NCBI RefSeq assembly: GCF_024298865.1
Contig: NZ_CP101161.1
Location: 2,687,227-2,751,226, forward strand
Direction of reading: 5' to 3'
Length of the DNA: 64,000 bases
Source: Halorarius halobius
Lineage (GTDB): Archaea > Halobacteriota > Halobacteria > Halobacteriales > Haloarculaceae
Below, piece by piece: positions 35,617-42,868 of this stretch. Within the stretch, counting starts at the first letter, position 1, and each line of letters starts with the position of its first letter. The position numbers were made by a program, and so were the translations under genes. The notes under the pieces were generated by a model. That model was given only the letters and a program-made list of their open reading frames with translations. It was not told where the DNA came from and made no database searches.

Positions 35617-36718
35617 CGACCCGGTGGCCCACGTCCGCGAGCTGTTCGAGTAGGACGTCGGTGGTGTCGCGGCGCTCGGCGAGCAGGTGACGGCGGCGGC
35701 TCTCCCAGTCGGTCCCGTCGTCGTCGAGGAGGGCCTCCGCCCGCGCGAGCCCCCGCCGCTGGCGGCGCGCGGCGTCGTCGGCCGTGTGGTTGAACAGGAG
35801 GCCGAACTCCCGTTCGAGTTCGGCGGTGTAGCCCGTCTCCCAGTGGGAGATGTACACCGCTGGCGTCCCGAGGACGGCCGCTTCCGTCGCCATGGTGGCG
35901 CTCTCCCCGACGAACAGGTCCGCGTGCGCGAGCAGGTGGTGCATCTCGTGGGGCGGGAGGCTGTAGCGGTACGGCTCCAGCGCCCGCGGGAGCGTCGCCT
36001 GCGAGGAGATGACGACGTGGCCGCCCGCGGCCTCCAGTCGCTCGACGACCGCCTCCAGTCCGGTGAGTCCCTGTTTCCCCAGGTCGTGGGCGGCGTCCCA
36101 CGCGACCACGCGGAGCACCACCAGCGGCTCCTCGGGCGAGAGGTCCGTGGCGTCGAACGGCGCCCGCGACGGCACGAACCGGTCGGGGTGGAGGTAGGCC
36201 AGTTCGTGGTAGCCCGGATAGCGGACCTGCTTCGGCCCGGCGTCGCCGCGGTAGCCGACCGGCGTGCACACGCGGTGGGCGAACGGGAACGAGAGCCGGT
36301 TCTGGAGGCGGGCGTGCTCGGTGTCCGCGAACACGAGGCTCCGGGCGCCGACCAGCGGTGCGACGTGCGAGGCGGCGACGCCGCCGATGGCCGTGATGAC
36401 GGCCGGCCGGATGCGCCGTACGGCCCGGAGCAGGCGCCACTCGTAGGTGGCCTGAACACGGGCGAGCGACAGCGCCGAACCGGAGGTTCCGGCGAGCATC
36501 CGGTGGTCGATGTCGTAGACGTCGAGCAGGTCACGGGCTACGTCCTTCTCGCGAGCGAACACGTGAACATCGACGCCGGCCGCCTCGAGTTCGCGAATCC
36601 CGTGTCGGAAGAAGTGGACGTGCGCGGGATGCTGAATCGTGACCACGACCGGCGAGGGGAGCGCGGACGGCACCACCGTCCCGTGTCCGTCGCTCCGGGC
36701 GTCCCCGGCCATCGTCAT
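35609..36718 (-). CDS. DUF354 family protein (glycosyltransferase-like)
   Basis: This GT-B-like protein of 369 aa belongs to DUF354. Visible landmarks are VVVTIQHPAHVHFFRHGIREL, AGTSGSALSLARVQATYEWRLL, VFADTEHARLQNRLSFPFAHRVCTP and, in the C-terminal half, DLFVGESATMATEAAVLGTPAV. The last is the nucleotide-sugar-binding loop of UDP-GlcNAc 2-epimerase-like proteins. It may transfer or epimerise a GlcNAc-type sugar. The start overlaps the DUF1616 stop (ATGA, 36715-36718); a second ATG two codons later is the alternative. Confidence 0.87.
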   Translation of the reverse strand: MTMAGDARSDGHGTVVPSALPSPVVVTIQHPAHVHFFRHGIRELEAAGVDVHVFAREKDVARDLLDVYDIDHRMLAGTSGSALSLARVQATYEWRLLRAVRRIRPAVITAIGGVAASHVAPLVGARSLVFADTEHARLQNRLSFPFAHRVCTPVGYRGDAGPKQVRYPGYHELAYLHPDRFVPSRAPFDATDLSPEEPLVVLRVVAWDAAHDLGKQGLTGLEAVVERLEAAGGHVVISSQATLPRALEPYRYSLPPHEMHHLLAHADLFVGESATMATEAAVLGTPAVYISHWETGYTAELEREFGLLFNHTADDAARRQRRGLARAEALLDDDGTDWESRRRHLLAERRDTTDVLLEQLADVGHRVDD

Positions 36719-37749
36719 CCGCCGGGTTCGACCCCGCCCGGCCCCTCGACGTCGACCCAGAGATAGAGGTGACGATGGGCGTTCTCGACGCTCGGGTTCG
36801 CGGGCGCGTCACCCACGAACAGCAGGTAAGTCAGCCGGAGGTCCGTGCCAGTCGTGCGCGGGGTGAGGTCGTGACGCACCTGCCACGTCTCGCCGGCCGC
36901 CACCGTCGCCTGCGCCCGGTCGAGTTCCTGCTGCCGGACCACGGTCGGCTCGCCACCGTCGGTGTCGACCTGTTGGAGCACGACGACGGCGGTGTAGCTG
37001 ACGGTCCGGCCCTGGTGGTTCTCGACGGCCGAAACGACCGACGCCGATTCGCCGAACGTGAGTTCCGTGGGGTAGCCGCCGGCGACCAGTTCGTCGCCTT
37101 GCTCGGTCAGAAGCGAGACCTGCGTGTACGACTCGCCCTCGGCGGGCGCGACGAAGGCGAACCCCGTCGCGGCGACCGCCAGGAGGACGGCGACGGCCAG
37201 CATCGCGTTCAGCGCGGCGTCGACCTGTGAGGGGCCGGCGAGCCACGCACGGAACCTGCCCACGCCGCTCCTGATTGGGAGTCGGAACCGCTGTTCCTGG
37301 GGCACCCGAGCGCGTCGCAGGCCCGCCGCCAGCGTGAACCCGACGACGGCGACCGACAGCACCGAGAGGACGCTCCCGGCGTCGTAGCCGACGTCCGCGA
37401 ACTGCAGGGCGAGCGCCAGCAGTGGAACCAGTGCGACGCTGGTCGCCACCGAGAGTGCGAGCCGCTGGGTCAGGGTCGGTCCCCACGCCGCCGTCTCCCG
37501 ACCGTGCGGGTCGCGTCTCGCGTCCCGTGCTCTGGGGTACAGCGCCCCCAGGAGCGTGTAGCCGGGAAAGAACAACAGCAGGGGTGCCCCGACCAGGAGC
37601 CTGACCGGCGTGGCCGTCCGCGGGAACGAGACGAGGAGGGCGTCCGTGACCAGCACGAACCCCAGCACCCCGAGGTAATCCATCGGTAACTCCGAGACGG
37701 ACTCCACGAACTGTCCCCACGGCGATTTTTCGGACGTAACGTCTCTCAT
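36715..37749 (-). CDS. DUF1616 family membrane protein
   Basis: This protein of 344 aa matches DUF1616. Its N-terminal half has two TM pairs around ALLVSFPRTATPVRLLVGAPLLLFFPGYTLLGALYP, a sequence typical of the family. A fifth TM (about 155-180) is followed by a C-terminal extracytoplasmic beta domain with EGESYTQVSLLTEQGDELVAGGYPTEL. DUF1616 proteins are found in archaeal glycan and S-layer clusters, but no reaction is known. It heads the overlapping five-gene operon, with a promoter box at 37785-37792, 36 nt before the ATG. Confidence 0.87.
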   Translation of the reverse strand: MRDVTSEKSPWGQFVESVSELPMDYLGVLGFVLVTDALLVSFPRTATPVRLLVGAPLLLFFPGYTLLGALYPRARDARRDPHGRETAAWGPTLTQRLALSVATSVALVPLLALALQFADVGYDAGSVLSVLSVAVVGFTLAAGLRRARVPQEQRFRLPIRSGVGRFRAWLAGPSQVDAALNAMLAVAVLLAVAATGFAFVAPAEGESYTQVSLLTEQGDELVAGGYPTELTFGESASVVSAVENHQGRTVSYTAVVVLQQVDTDGGEPTVVRQQELDRAQATVAAGETWQVRHDLTPRTTGTDLRLTYLLFVGDAPANPSVENAHRHLYLWVDVEGPGGVEPGG

Positions 37750-37784
37750 GTCCTCGACCGGGTTGTGATACCGACCTGTCGCAT

Positions 37785-37792
37785 ATTGTTAT
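37785..37792 (-). promoter_or_regulatory. variant TATA-like box (ATAACAAT)
   Basis: Minus-strand ATAACAAT is 36 nt before the start of the DUF1616 gene and is probably the promoter of the five-gene operon running down to 33387. Confidence 0.55.
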
Positions 37793-37942
37793 GGTCGTGC
37801 TACGGGCGGGAGAACGGGTCCGTCCACCCGGGTCGTCGCCCGCGGCGACGCTGACGGCGCCCGCCCGCTCCGGAACGCCCCCGCGGGATACAGGCTCCGC
37901 GAGTAGATGGTGCGTAGCAGGCCAGTACCGTCTCGCCCCCCG

Positions 37943-38506
37943 TCAGGACCTGCCGAGCATCGGCACACCGGGTCGACCATCGAGGAGCCACAGGAGCGCC
38001 GCCGCCGACAGTGGGCCGACGTACAGCGCCACGGTCAGCGGCTCGAACGACCCGCTGGCGAACCCCGCCAGGAACTCGTGGAGATACAGCACCGTCCTGC
38101 CGAACAGCCCGCGGTCGGTGGCGTACGGCGGGAGGCTGACCAGCGGCCACAGCACCAGCGACACGGCGAGTTCGCCCTCCCGGGCTGACGCGTACAGTAC
38201 GTCGCCAACCAGATGCGACCAGTAGCCGACGGTGAAGGCGAGCCCCTCCGCGGGCCAGCCACGGAGGAGCGCGATGCCGACGACGAGCAGTCCGAGCGGG
38301 ACGGCCACGAGCGCGGAGTGGCCGACGGCGTAGCCCGAGGGGAACAGCCCCCAGCCCCAGGAGAGCGGTTTGTCGACCAGGTCCGGGAACAGCGACGCGG
38401 CGAGCAACACGACCGTCGGGCGGTCCGACGGCGGCTTCCGGGTGGCGAGCCGGTGGGACAGCGAGTACAGCAGATAGCCGAACGCGGCGTGGCCCCACGG
38501 CCACAT
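37943..38506 (-). CDS. membrane-bound metal-dependent hydrolase (YdjM/DUF457-like)
   Basis: This membrane protein of 187 aa has four to five TMs. MWPWGHAAFGYLLYSL opens with the His typical of the family. LFPDLVDKP (Asp/Asp) and YWSHLVGDVLY follow as the other metal ligands. The family is annotated as inner-membrane, YdjM-like metal-dependent hydrolases with no defined substrate. Its promoter box at 38625-38632 leaves a leader of about 90 nt. It lies at the border between the operon of 37749 and the deacetylase gene. Confidence 0.83.
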   Translation of the reverse strand: MWPWGHAAFGYLLYSLSHRLATRKPPSDRPTVVLLAASLFPDLVDKPLSWGWGLFPSGYAVGHSALVAVPLGLLVVGIALLRGWPAEGLAFTVGYWSHLVGDVLYASAREGELAVSLVLWPLVSLPPYATDRGLFGRTVLYLHEFLAGFASGSFEPLTVALYVGPLSAAALLWLLDGRPGVPMLGRS

Positions 38507-38624
38507 CAGTCCCGCTCCGGCGGGGCCCCCGGCGCCGCATGCCGAGCGCGGCCCTGCCGCTCACACCGGCGAGATGGGCGGTCGATACGGTCGGTCATCT
38601 ACTCGGACCAGGCCGCGGCCGGCT

Positions 38625-38632
38625 ATTGTTAT
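38625..38632 (-). promoter_or_regulatory. variant TATA-like box (ATAACAAT)
   Basis: Minus-strand ATAACAAT, 119 nt before the hydrolase ATG at 38506. If used, the mRNA has a leader of about 90 nt. Confidence 0.4.
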
Positions 38633-38751
38633 GTCTCCCATACGCCACAGGAGGTGCGTACTCGCCCGGGGCCGTCGGTTCCGGGGGGTCGGGCGGGCGA
38701 CCGGGCGCCCCGGAACTGGGTACGCGGGCGATAGCGGGCGGAAGCGGCTCA

Positions 38752-38759
38752 ATAACGAA
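38752..38759 (+). promoter_or_regulatory. variant TATA-like box (ATAACGAA)
   Basis: ATAACGAA, 54 nt before the deacetylase ATG at 38814; a leader of about 28 nt is implied. Confidence 0.45.
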
Positions 38760-38813
38760 ACGCGACCGTGCCGCATCGACGCCCATGCAACTGGTCTGTA
38801 CGGAGGGTGACGG

Positions 38814-39737
38814 ATGGGTTCGGTCGTGATATCGGTCGACGCCGAACTCGGCTGGGGGTTCCACGACCTGGCGAAGCCGCCGGAGCGCCGCGTCGAGAGC
38901 GGCCGACCGGGGTGGCGTGCCCTGCTCGACCTGTTCGACGAGTTCGACGTCCCCGCGACGTGGGCGTACGTCGGCCACCTCCTCCTGGAGGACTGCGACG
39001 GCCAGCACGGCGACTACCCGTCCGGGTGGTTCACGCGGGAACGCGGGGAGTGGAGCGACCGTCCGGACCTCCGGTTCGGACGCGAACTCGTCAAGGCCGT
39101 GCGCGCGGCCGACGCCGACCACGAACTCGGCTGTCACACGTTCTCCCACGTCGAGTTCGGCGACGCGTCGACGGAACTGGCACGCGCGGAAGTCGAGGCC
39201 AGCGTGGCGCTGGCGAACGCCGAAGATATCGACCTCGCGTCGTTCGTGTTCCCGCGCAACAACGTGGGCCATCTCGACGTGCTGGCGGAGTGGGGGTTCA
39301 CCTGCTATCGCGGCGAGACGCCGGTCGCCCGCACCGACTCGCGGCTCCGGCGGCTCCTCCAGGCCACCGTCGGCGACTGGACGCCGCCGCTGGTCGAGCC
39401 GCGACTCGACAGCTACGGGATGGTGAACGTCCCGGCCTCCCTGTACCTGTTTAGCTTCGAAGGACGTGCACGGAGCCTCGTGGAGCCGGTGTTCGGGGAC
39501 CCAGTCGTCCGGCAGGCGTGTCGCGGCATCGACGCGGCGGCCGACGGCGACGGCGTGTTACATCTCTGGCTTCACCCGAACAACCTCGTCGACGACCGCG
39601 ACCGCGACCGTATGCGGGCGATACTCGAGCACGTCGAGCGACGGGGCGTCCGGGTCGAGACGATGCGCGGCGTCGCCGAGCGGGTGCTCGACGGGCTCGC
39701 CGCGTCGGCCGTCCCGGTCGACCGCCGGGACGGTTAG
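38814..39737 (+). CDS. polysaccharide deacetylase (CE4/NodB family)
   Basis: This protein of 307 aa has the NodB homology domain. SVDAELGWGFHD carries the catalytic Asp (D9), CHTFSHVEFGDA the two zinc His, FVFPRNNVGHLD the RxxNxxG-like motif, and GVLHLWLHPNNL the final His. CE4 enzymes N-deacetylate chitin-type or peptidoglycan-type sugars. There is no signal peptide, so it acts on a cytosolic or lipid-linked glycan. The gene is convergent with the small zinc ribbon gene, overlapping it by 4 bp. The ATG at 38814 is used because it directly precedes the SVVISVDAE core. Confidence 0.92.
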   Translation: MGSVVISVDAELGWGFHDLAKPPERRVESGRPGWRALLDLFDEFDVPATWAYVGHLLLEDCDGQHGDYPSGWFTRERGEWSDRPDLRFGRELVKAVRAADADHELGCHTFSHVEFGDASTELARAEVEASVALANAEDIDLASFVFPRNNVGHLDVLAEWGFTCYRGETPVARTDSRLRRLLQATVGDWTPPLVEPRLDSYGMVNVPASLYLFSFEGRARSLVEPVFGDPVVRQACRGIDAAADGDGVLHLWLHPNNLVDDRDRDRMRAILEHVERRGVRVETMRGVAERVLDGLAASAVPVDRRDG

Positions 39738-39919
39738 TCGCGCCGGTGCCCGTCGGTTCGCTCGAGCGCGAGCACGTAGTAGTCGACCCGACTCCCGCAG
39801 TCGCGACACCGAACGGCGGTACCGCGAAGCAGGTCCGACTCCGTCGTCGGTTCGGGCCTCCCACCATCGGGCAACGGAACGTCGTGTGTGGAATCACAGG
39901 CGGGACAACGGAGGCGCAT
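39734..39919 (-). CDS. small zinc-ribbon protein, 61 aa
   Basis: MRLRCPACDSTHDVPLP gives CxxC at C5/C8 and AVRCRDCGSRVDYY gives a second CxxC, so one structural zinc is likely. The C-terminal half is acidic/Arg-rich (LERTDGHRRD). The ATG at 39919 is the first codon before the ribbon and lies about 35 nt after a TATA-like ATTACTATCC box near 39960. Such short Zn-ribbon proteins are common in haloarchaea and may be regulators or RNA-binding. It overlaps the deacetylase gene tail by 4 bp. Confidence 0.78.
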   Translation of the reverse strand: MRLRCPACDSTHDVPLPDGGRPEPTTESDLLRGTAVRCRDCGSRVDYYVLALERTDGHRRD

Positions 39920-40240
39920 GCGTGATACTACGGCCGTAAGGCGACTCACAGGATAGTAATGCTCCGGTTATCGGGGAGTTGGCAGTCGCTACGAGAACGT
40001 GTCCCGGGCGGGGGGAGGCCCGCGACACCGAGCGAAGCGATCCGGTCCGGGGGAAGGAACCGAACGCTGGCCCCGCACGACGTGCGGAACCATCCGGGGG
40101 TTCCACAGCCGATGTGATAACTCAAACGACAGGTTTGCAACCAGATAGATACGTCTACTCCTCGTTCGGTTGCGGCCCCGGGACCGGTACCCACCGACGG
40201 CAATCGGCGCCCGGCCGGTCGACGAACTCGCGACACACTC

Positions 40241-40264
40241 TGTTACAGCTATAGATATGTAACA
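40241..40264. promoter_or_regulatory. inverted repeat TGTTACA...TGTAACA
   Basis: Two 7-nt arms (40241-40247 and 40258-40264) form a perfect dyad with a 10-nt AT-rich spacer. It could be a dimeric regulator operator or part of an uncharacterised RNA. The closest genes are the zinc ribbon at 39734 and the small gene at 40482, both more than 200 bp away. Confidence 0.4.
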
Positions 40265-40448
40265 ATCTTCGCACCGAGGCGGTTCGAACCGTCGACCCGG
40301 AGTGGGCCGGGTATTGAAACCGGCCGAGTCGTTGCCCGCTCTCGATGCTAGAACGGAGCTACTCTTGGGAAGTATCAACATACCACGGTACGGGGGACGG
40401 TTCGGGGAGCGTGCGGGAGCGTGTCGTGGACGGCGGAGTACCAAACGA

Positions 40449-40456
40449 ATAACTTT
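40449..40456 (+). promoter_or_regulatory. TATA-like box (ATAACTTT)
   Basis: ATAACTTT ends 26 nt before the ATG of the 38-aa gene at 40482; the spacing supports a leaderless transcript. Confidence 0.55.
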
Positions 40457-40481
40457 GTCTCCCGTGGCCCATGCGCCATCC

Positions 40482-40598
40482 ATGGCAGAGTTCCTGTCAG
40501 ACGACGACTTGGACCGAATCGACGCGTTCGTGAACACACCGAAGTACCGTCGCAGTCCGGACCAGCTGGTGCCGGACGACGAGCCCGACGAGGAGTAG
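40482..40598 (+). CDS. small acidic protein, 38 aa
   Basis: Short but credible. The peptide (MAEFLSDDDLDRIDAFVNT...) is strongly acidic, starts 26 nt after a TATA-like box and ends DDEPDEE. No domain is recognised. It may be a small regulator or a protein interaction peptide; haloarchaea encode many such acidic peptides. It ends 38 bp before the convergent wHTH gene. Confidence 0.65.
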   Translation: MAEFLSDDDLDRIDAFVNTPKYRRSPDQLVPDDEPDEE

Positions 40599-40636
40599 TA
40601 CGTTCCCGCGCGTCCCCACGGGGTGGGGACGGTGGC

Positions 40637-40912
40637 TCACACGAGGTTTTCGGCTTCGATGCGCTCCCAGACCGAGCGGCCGGGTTCGGTGATGCCGTAC
40701 ACGCGGCCTTTCTTCCGGTCCTCGGAGACGAGCAGGTCGACGAGCGACCGCTCGCGGAGCTCGTGGAGCGCACGCGACACGTGCGCGATAGAGCAGTCCG
40801 CGTCGTTGGCTATCTGGGACGGCGTGGCTGGACTCGACGCGAGTCGTCGGAGGACCGCCACCCTGTAGCGGGAGCTGATGACGAAGCTAATCTCGTCCCA
40901 GTCCGCGCTCAC
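40637..40912 (-). CDS. winged-helix transcriptional regulator
   Basis: This protein of 91 aa opens VSADWDEISFVISSRYRVAVLRRLA and shows one wHTH with recognition-helix sequence PSQIANDADCSIAHVSRALHELRERSLVDLLV. The wing is YGITEPGRSV. It fits the ArsR/MarR-like haloarchaeal group. The GTG start at 40912 overlaps the stop of a 13-codon upstream ORF (40909-40950), which begins immediately after a TATA-like TAACGTT (about 40977-40983). Translational coupling from that leader ORF is plausible. Its targets are unknown. Confidence 0.85.
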   Translation of the reverse strand: MSADWDEISFVISSRYRVAVLRRLASSPATPSQIANDADCSIAHVSRALHELRERSLVDLLVSEDRKKGRVYGITEPGRSVWERIEAENLV

Positions 40913-40950
40913 GGGCGGCAACCCTCCGCGTGCGTGCGTTGATGGTTCAT
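40909..40950 (-). CDS. possible 13-codon leader ORF upstream of the wHTH gene
   Basis: The frame ATG...TGA codes for MNHQRTHAEGCRP and ends inside the GTG start of the regulator (shared GTGA). A TATA-like element about 28 nt upstream would put the transcription start almost exactly at this ATG, whereas the regulator's own start lies about 40 nt further. Too short for confidence; it could act as a leader peptide that couples translation. Confidence 0.4.
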   Translation of the reverse strand: MNHQRTHAEGCRP

Positions 40951-41256
40951 GCTGGGTGGGTACGGGTGCTCGCCGGAACGTTACGAACGCTCGCCGAGAG
41001 CGTCGGCGGTGCCTGCCGCTCGGTTCCGGGGTGACTGCTGAGTGTTCCCACGTTCCCGGGGATAGCCTTTTCGTCCGTTTTCGGCGTTCAGACTTGCTTA
41101 CTCTCGATAATCGTAGCGTACTGGATGCGACCGGCCTCGCTCTCGTCGCGGGTTCCGGAGTATTACCGACGAATACCCGCCGAGACTGTTTCTTACGCCG
41201 GTTCTGGGCTGATGCGTCACGTATATACTCCCGGAAGCCAGCGGTCGGAACACGAG
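40913..41256 (+). other. intergenic region, 344 nt
   Basis: Divergent promoter region. Contains the leader ORF and TAACGTT box of the wHTH gene and, near 41221-41230, GTATATACTC, the TATA element of the HalOD1 gene at 41257. Nothing else was recognised. Confidence 0.45.
41221..41230 (+). promoter_or_regulatory. canonical TATA box
   Basis: GTATATACTC, 27 nt before the ATG of the HalOD1 gene, is a good canonical haloarchaeal TATA box and contrasts with the ATAACAAA variants elsewhere. Confidence 0.6.
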
Positions 41257-41568
41257 ATGTCCGAGACACCCATGCCGAACTGTGCCTATCCAAGCGACGG
41301 AGCAGTGCTCGCGAGAGCGGAGCCCGAACCGGACGAGCGACTCAGCAAGCGTGTCGTGGCGGCGCTGGAAGCGGCCGCCGGCTACGACGCCGCGGGCGGT
41401 GGCGAGACGCTGTACGACGCGGTAGACCCGGACGCGCTCGACGCGCTGTTCGCGGAGACGCCGCGGTCGGACCGGGCCGGTGGCTGTGTCCGGTTCCCGG
41501 TCGCCGGGGTCGAAGTCGCCGTCGCCGCCGACGGTGAGATCGCCGTCATCGAGCGGTCCGACGACTGA
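41257..41568 (+). CDS. HalOD1 output-domain protein
   Basis: This protein of 103 aa is a stand-alone HalOD1 domain: SKRVVAALEAAAGYDAAGG, LYDAVDPDALDALFAET and CVRFPVAGVEVAVAADGEIAV. The LYDAVDPDALDAL segment is the family hallmark. HalOD1 is a haloarchaeal output module otherwise found at the end of signalling proteins. The ATG at 41257 is 27 nt after a TATA box; an ATG five codons later is possible. It is followed convergently by the DUF7344 gene. Confidence 0.87.
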   Translation: MSETPMPNCAYPSDGAVLARAEPEPDERLSKRVVAALEAAAGYDAAGGGETLYDAVDPDALDALFAETPRSDRAGGCVRFPVAGVEVAVAADGEIAVIERSDD

Positions 41569-41590
41569 CGACCGCGCTCGACGAGTCGTA

Positions 41591-42148
41591 TCATCTGAAC
41601 GAGTCTTCCGAGAGTTCGCGGGGGAGTCTGCGACGGTGACGCCGCCAGTAGAGGTACTGCACGACGCCCGAAACCGCGAACGCCACGACCACGAGCCCGC
41701 CCAGGACGAGCGTCGGGATCTCGCCGACGAGCGGGGCGCCTACGAAATCGAGGAGGAACAGCACCACTCCCGCGGCCGCGAGCAGGAGGTAGTGGAAATG
41801 CCAGGGGTAGTCGTTGGCGACGCTCGGTGTCAGGTAGGAGTCGATGTCCCGCGCCTGGCTCGTGAGCGCCACCTCGCCACTGTCCTGGTCGTAGTCGATG
41901 ATGCCCGAGTCGGCCATCTTCGGGACGTGTGTCTGGTACAGCGAGACGTAGACGCGCTTCTGTTGCTGTCTGGTGAGCGACTCGACGTCGGTGTCGTTCT
42001 CCATCGCGGCGATGCGCTCGGCCAGCTCCGTGATGGTGGCGCTCCCGCCGTGTTCCCTGAGGTAGTACAGCACCATCCGTCTGCGGGGGCTACTCAGGAG
42101 GTCGAACACGAGGTCCTGTGACAACCGGCTCTCCGAGTCACTCGACAC
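41591..42148 (-). CDS. DUF7344-type HTH protein with C-terminal TMs (paralogue 1)
   Basis: This protein of 185 aa has an N-terminal winged HTH (LVFDLLSSPRRRMVLYYLREHGG..., KRVYVSLYQTHVPKMADSGIIDYDQ), the DUF7344 pattern, followed by two TMs near residues 115-165 (LLLAAAGVVLFLLDFVG, LVLGGLVVVAFAVSG). A membrane-bound transcription factor is implied. The GTG at 42148 is chosen because an upstream GTG at 42241 lies before the predicted transcription start of the box at 42242-42249. The leader is then about 70-75 nt. Target unknown. Confidence 0.82.
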   Translation of the reverse strand: MSSDSESRLSQDLVFDLLSSPRRRMVLYYLREHGGSATITELAERIAAMENDTDVESLTRQQQKRVYVSLYQTHVPKMADSGIIDYDQDSGEVALTSQARDIDSYLTPSVANDYPWHFHYLLLAAAGVVLFLLDFVGAPLVGEIPTLVLGGLVVVAFAVSGVVQYLYWRRHRRRLPRELSEDSFR

Positions 42149-42241
42149 GCTGTGGTCACCCGGGTGGCTGTCCCCCGTTCCCGCCGGTTCGGAACCACGA
42201 CCAGTTACTGGGCATCGCTGTCCACTCGTTCGTATCCGCAC

Positions 42242-42249
42242 TTTGTTAC
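42242..42249 (-). promoter_or_regulatory. variant TATA-like box (GTAACAAA)
   Basis: Minus-strand GTAACAAA upstream of DUF7344 paralogue 1; predicts a leader of about 70-75 nt before the GTG at 42148. Confidence 0.45.
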
Positions 42250-42738
42250 AGCCGGTCTACGAACGCCTAGAGCCGTCTTACCCCACGAGGCCGCCGTCCC
42301 GGAGTTCGCTAGGTGGGAGTCACCCCGAACGCCGCCCGGCTCACGCGTCACCGACCCGGCTCACGTAGGAGAGTCATACCGCCGGCGCCCCCGCTCGACG
42401 GCTGACCCGTGTCAAAGATGAGGGGGTGGGGGACACACCGCCGGCCGGGGGGCGGCCACGGCCCGCCACCCGGCGGGATGTGCGTGCACACAGGGGGGGA
42501 CGGGCGGACGCGGCGCCCCGTGCGACCACTACGACCGTGTCGTGCGCTCGTCTCGGCGCGCCGACTGGTCCGCCCGGTCGCTACTCCGTCGCGTGTCACC
42601 ATTGTAATAGCGACGCTACGGCGGATTCACGCGGTGTACCGGACACCTACGTCGGGGTGGGGCCACCGCTCGACGCGGTGGCCGGTGCGACTACCCGCTC
42701 CGAGGTGGCCGGCCACGCGGCGGGGACCCAAGCCGTGC

Positions 42739-42746
42739 ATAACAAA
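42739..42746 (+). promoter_or_regulatory. variant TATA-like box (ATAACAAA)
   Basis: ATAACAAA lies 122 nt before the ATG of DUF7344 paralogue 2, implying a leader of about 95-100 nt. Confidence 0.5.
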
Positions 42747-42868
42747 GGTTTGGTCTACGGTAGCACGTGCCGACGTGGTCCAGACAGCACGGTACGGCGA
42801 CCCACCGAAGCGACTCCGGTGCACCCACCCACCTCGGGCTCCGGCCGAGAGCATCGACGGAGAGGGCG

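Larger units (their letters stand above)
38507..38813 (+). other. intergenic region, 307 nt, divergent promoters
   Basis: No gene is visible. Two variant boxes lie inside: ATTGTTAT at 38625-38632 (minus strand; for the hydrolase at 37943) and ATAACGAA at 38752-38759 (plus strand; for the deacetylase at 38814). Confidence 0.55.
39920..40481 (+). other. gene-free region, 562 nt
   Basis: No gene is supported; open frames here are Arg/Ser-rich and lack haloarchaeal composition. It carries the promoter of the small gene at 40482 (ATAACTTT at 40449-40456), an inverted repeat TGTTACA / TGTAACA at 40241-40264, and a 12-bp perfect palindrome at 40280-40291 (CGGTTCGAACCG). Confidence 0.5.
42149..42868 (+). 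other. gene-free region, 720 nt, between two divergent DUF7344 genes
   Basis: No gene is supported. It contains a promoter box for each neighbour (minus strand 42242-42249; plus strand 42739-42746), GC-rich low-complexity DNA around 42420-42520 (runs of G and CCGGCCGGGGGG), and the palindrome CACCCGGGTG in the minus-strand leader. It may hold an untranslated RNA, but I see no defined fold. Confidence 0.45.

Noticed and set aside
40280-40291. GGTTCGAACC core suggesting a tRNA T-loop
   Set aside because: Perfect palindrome without acceptor, D or anticodon arms nearby; not a tRNA.
42348-42602. Minus-strand ORF of 84 codons preceded by an AT-rich box
   Set aside because: Pro/Arg/Gly-rich product, few acidic residues and no motif; composition argues against a haloarchaeal protein.
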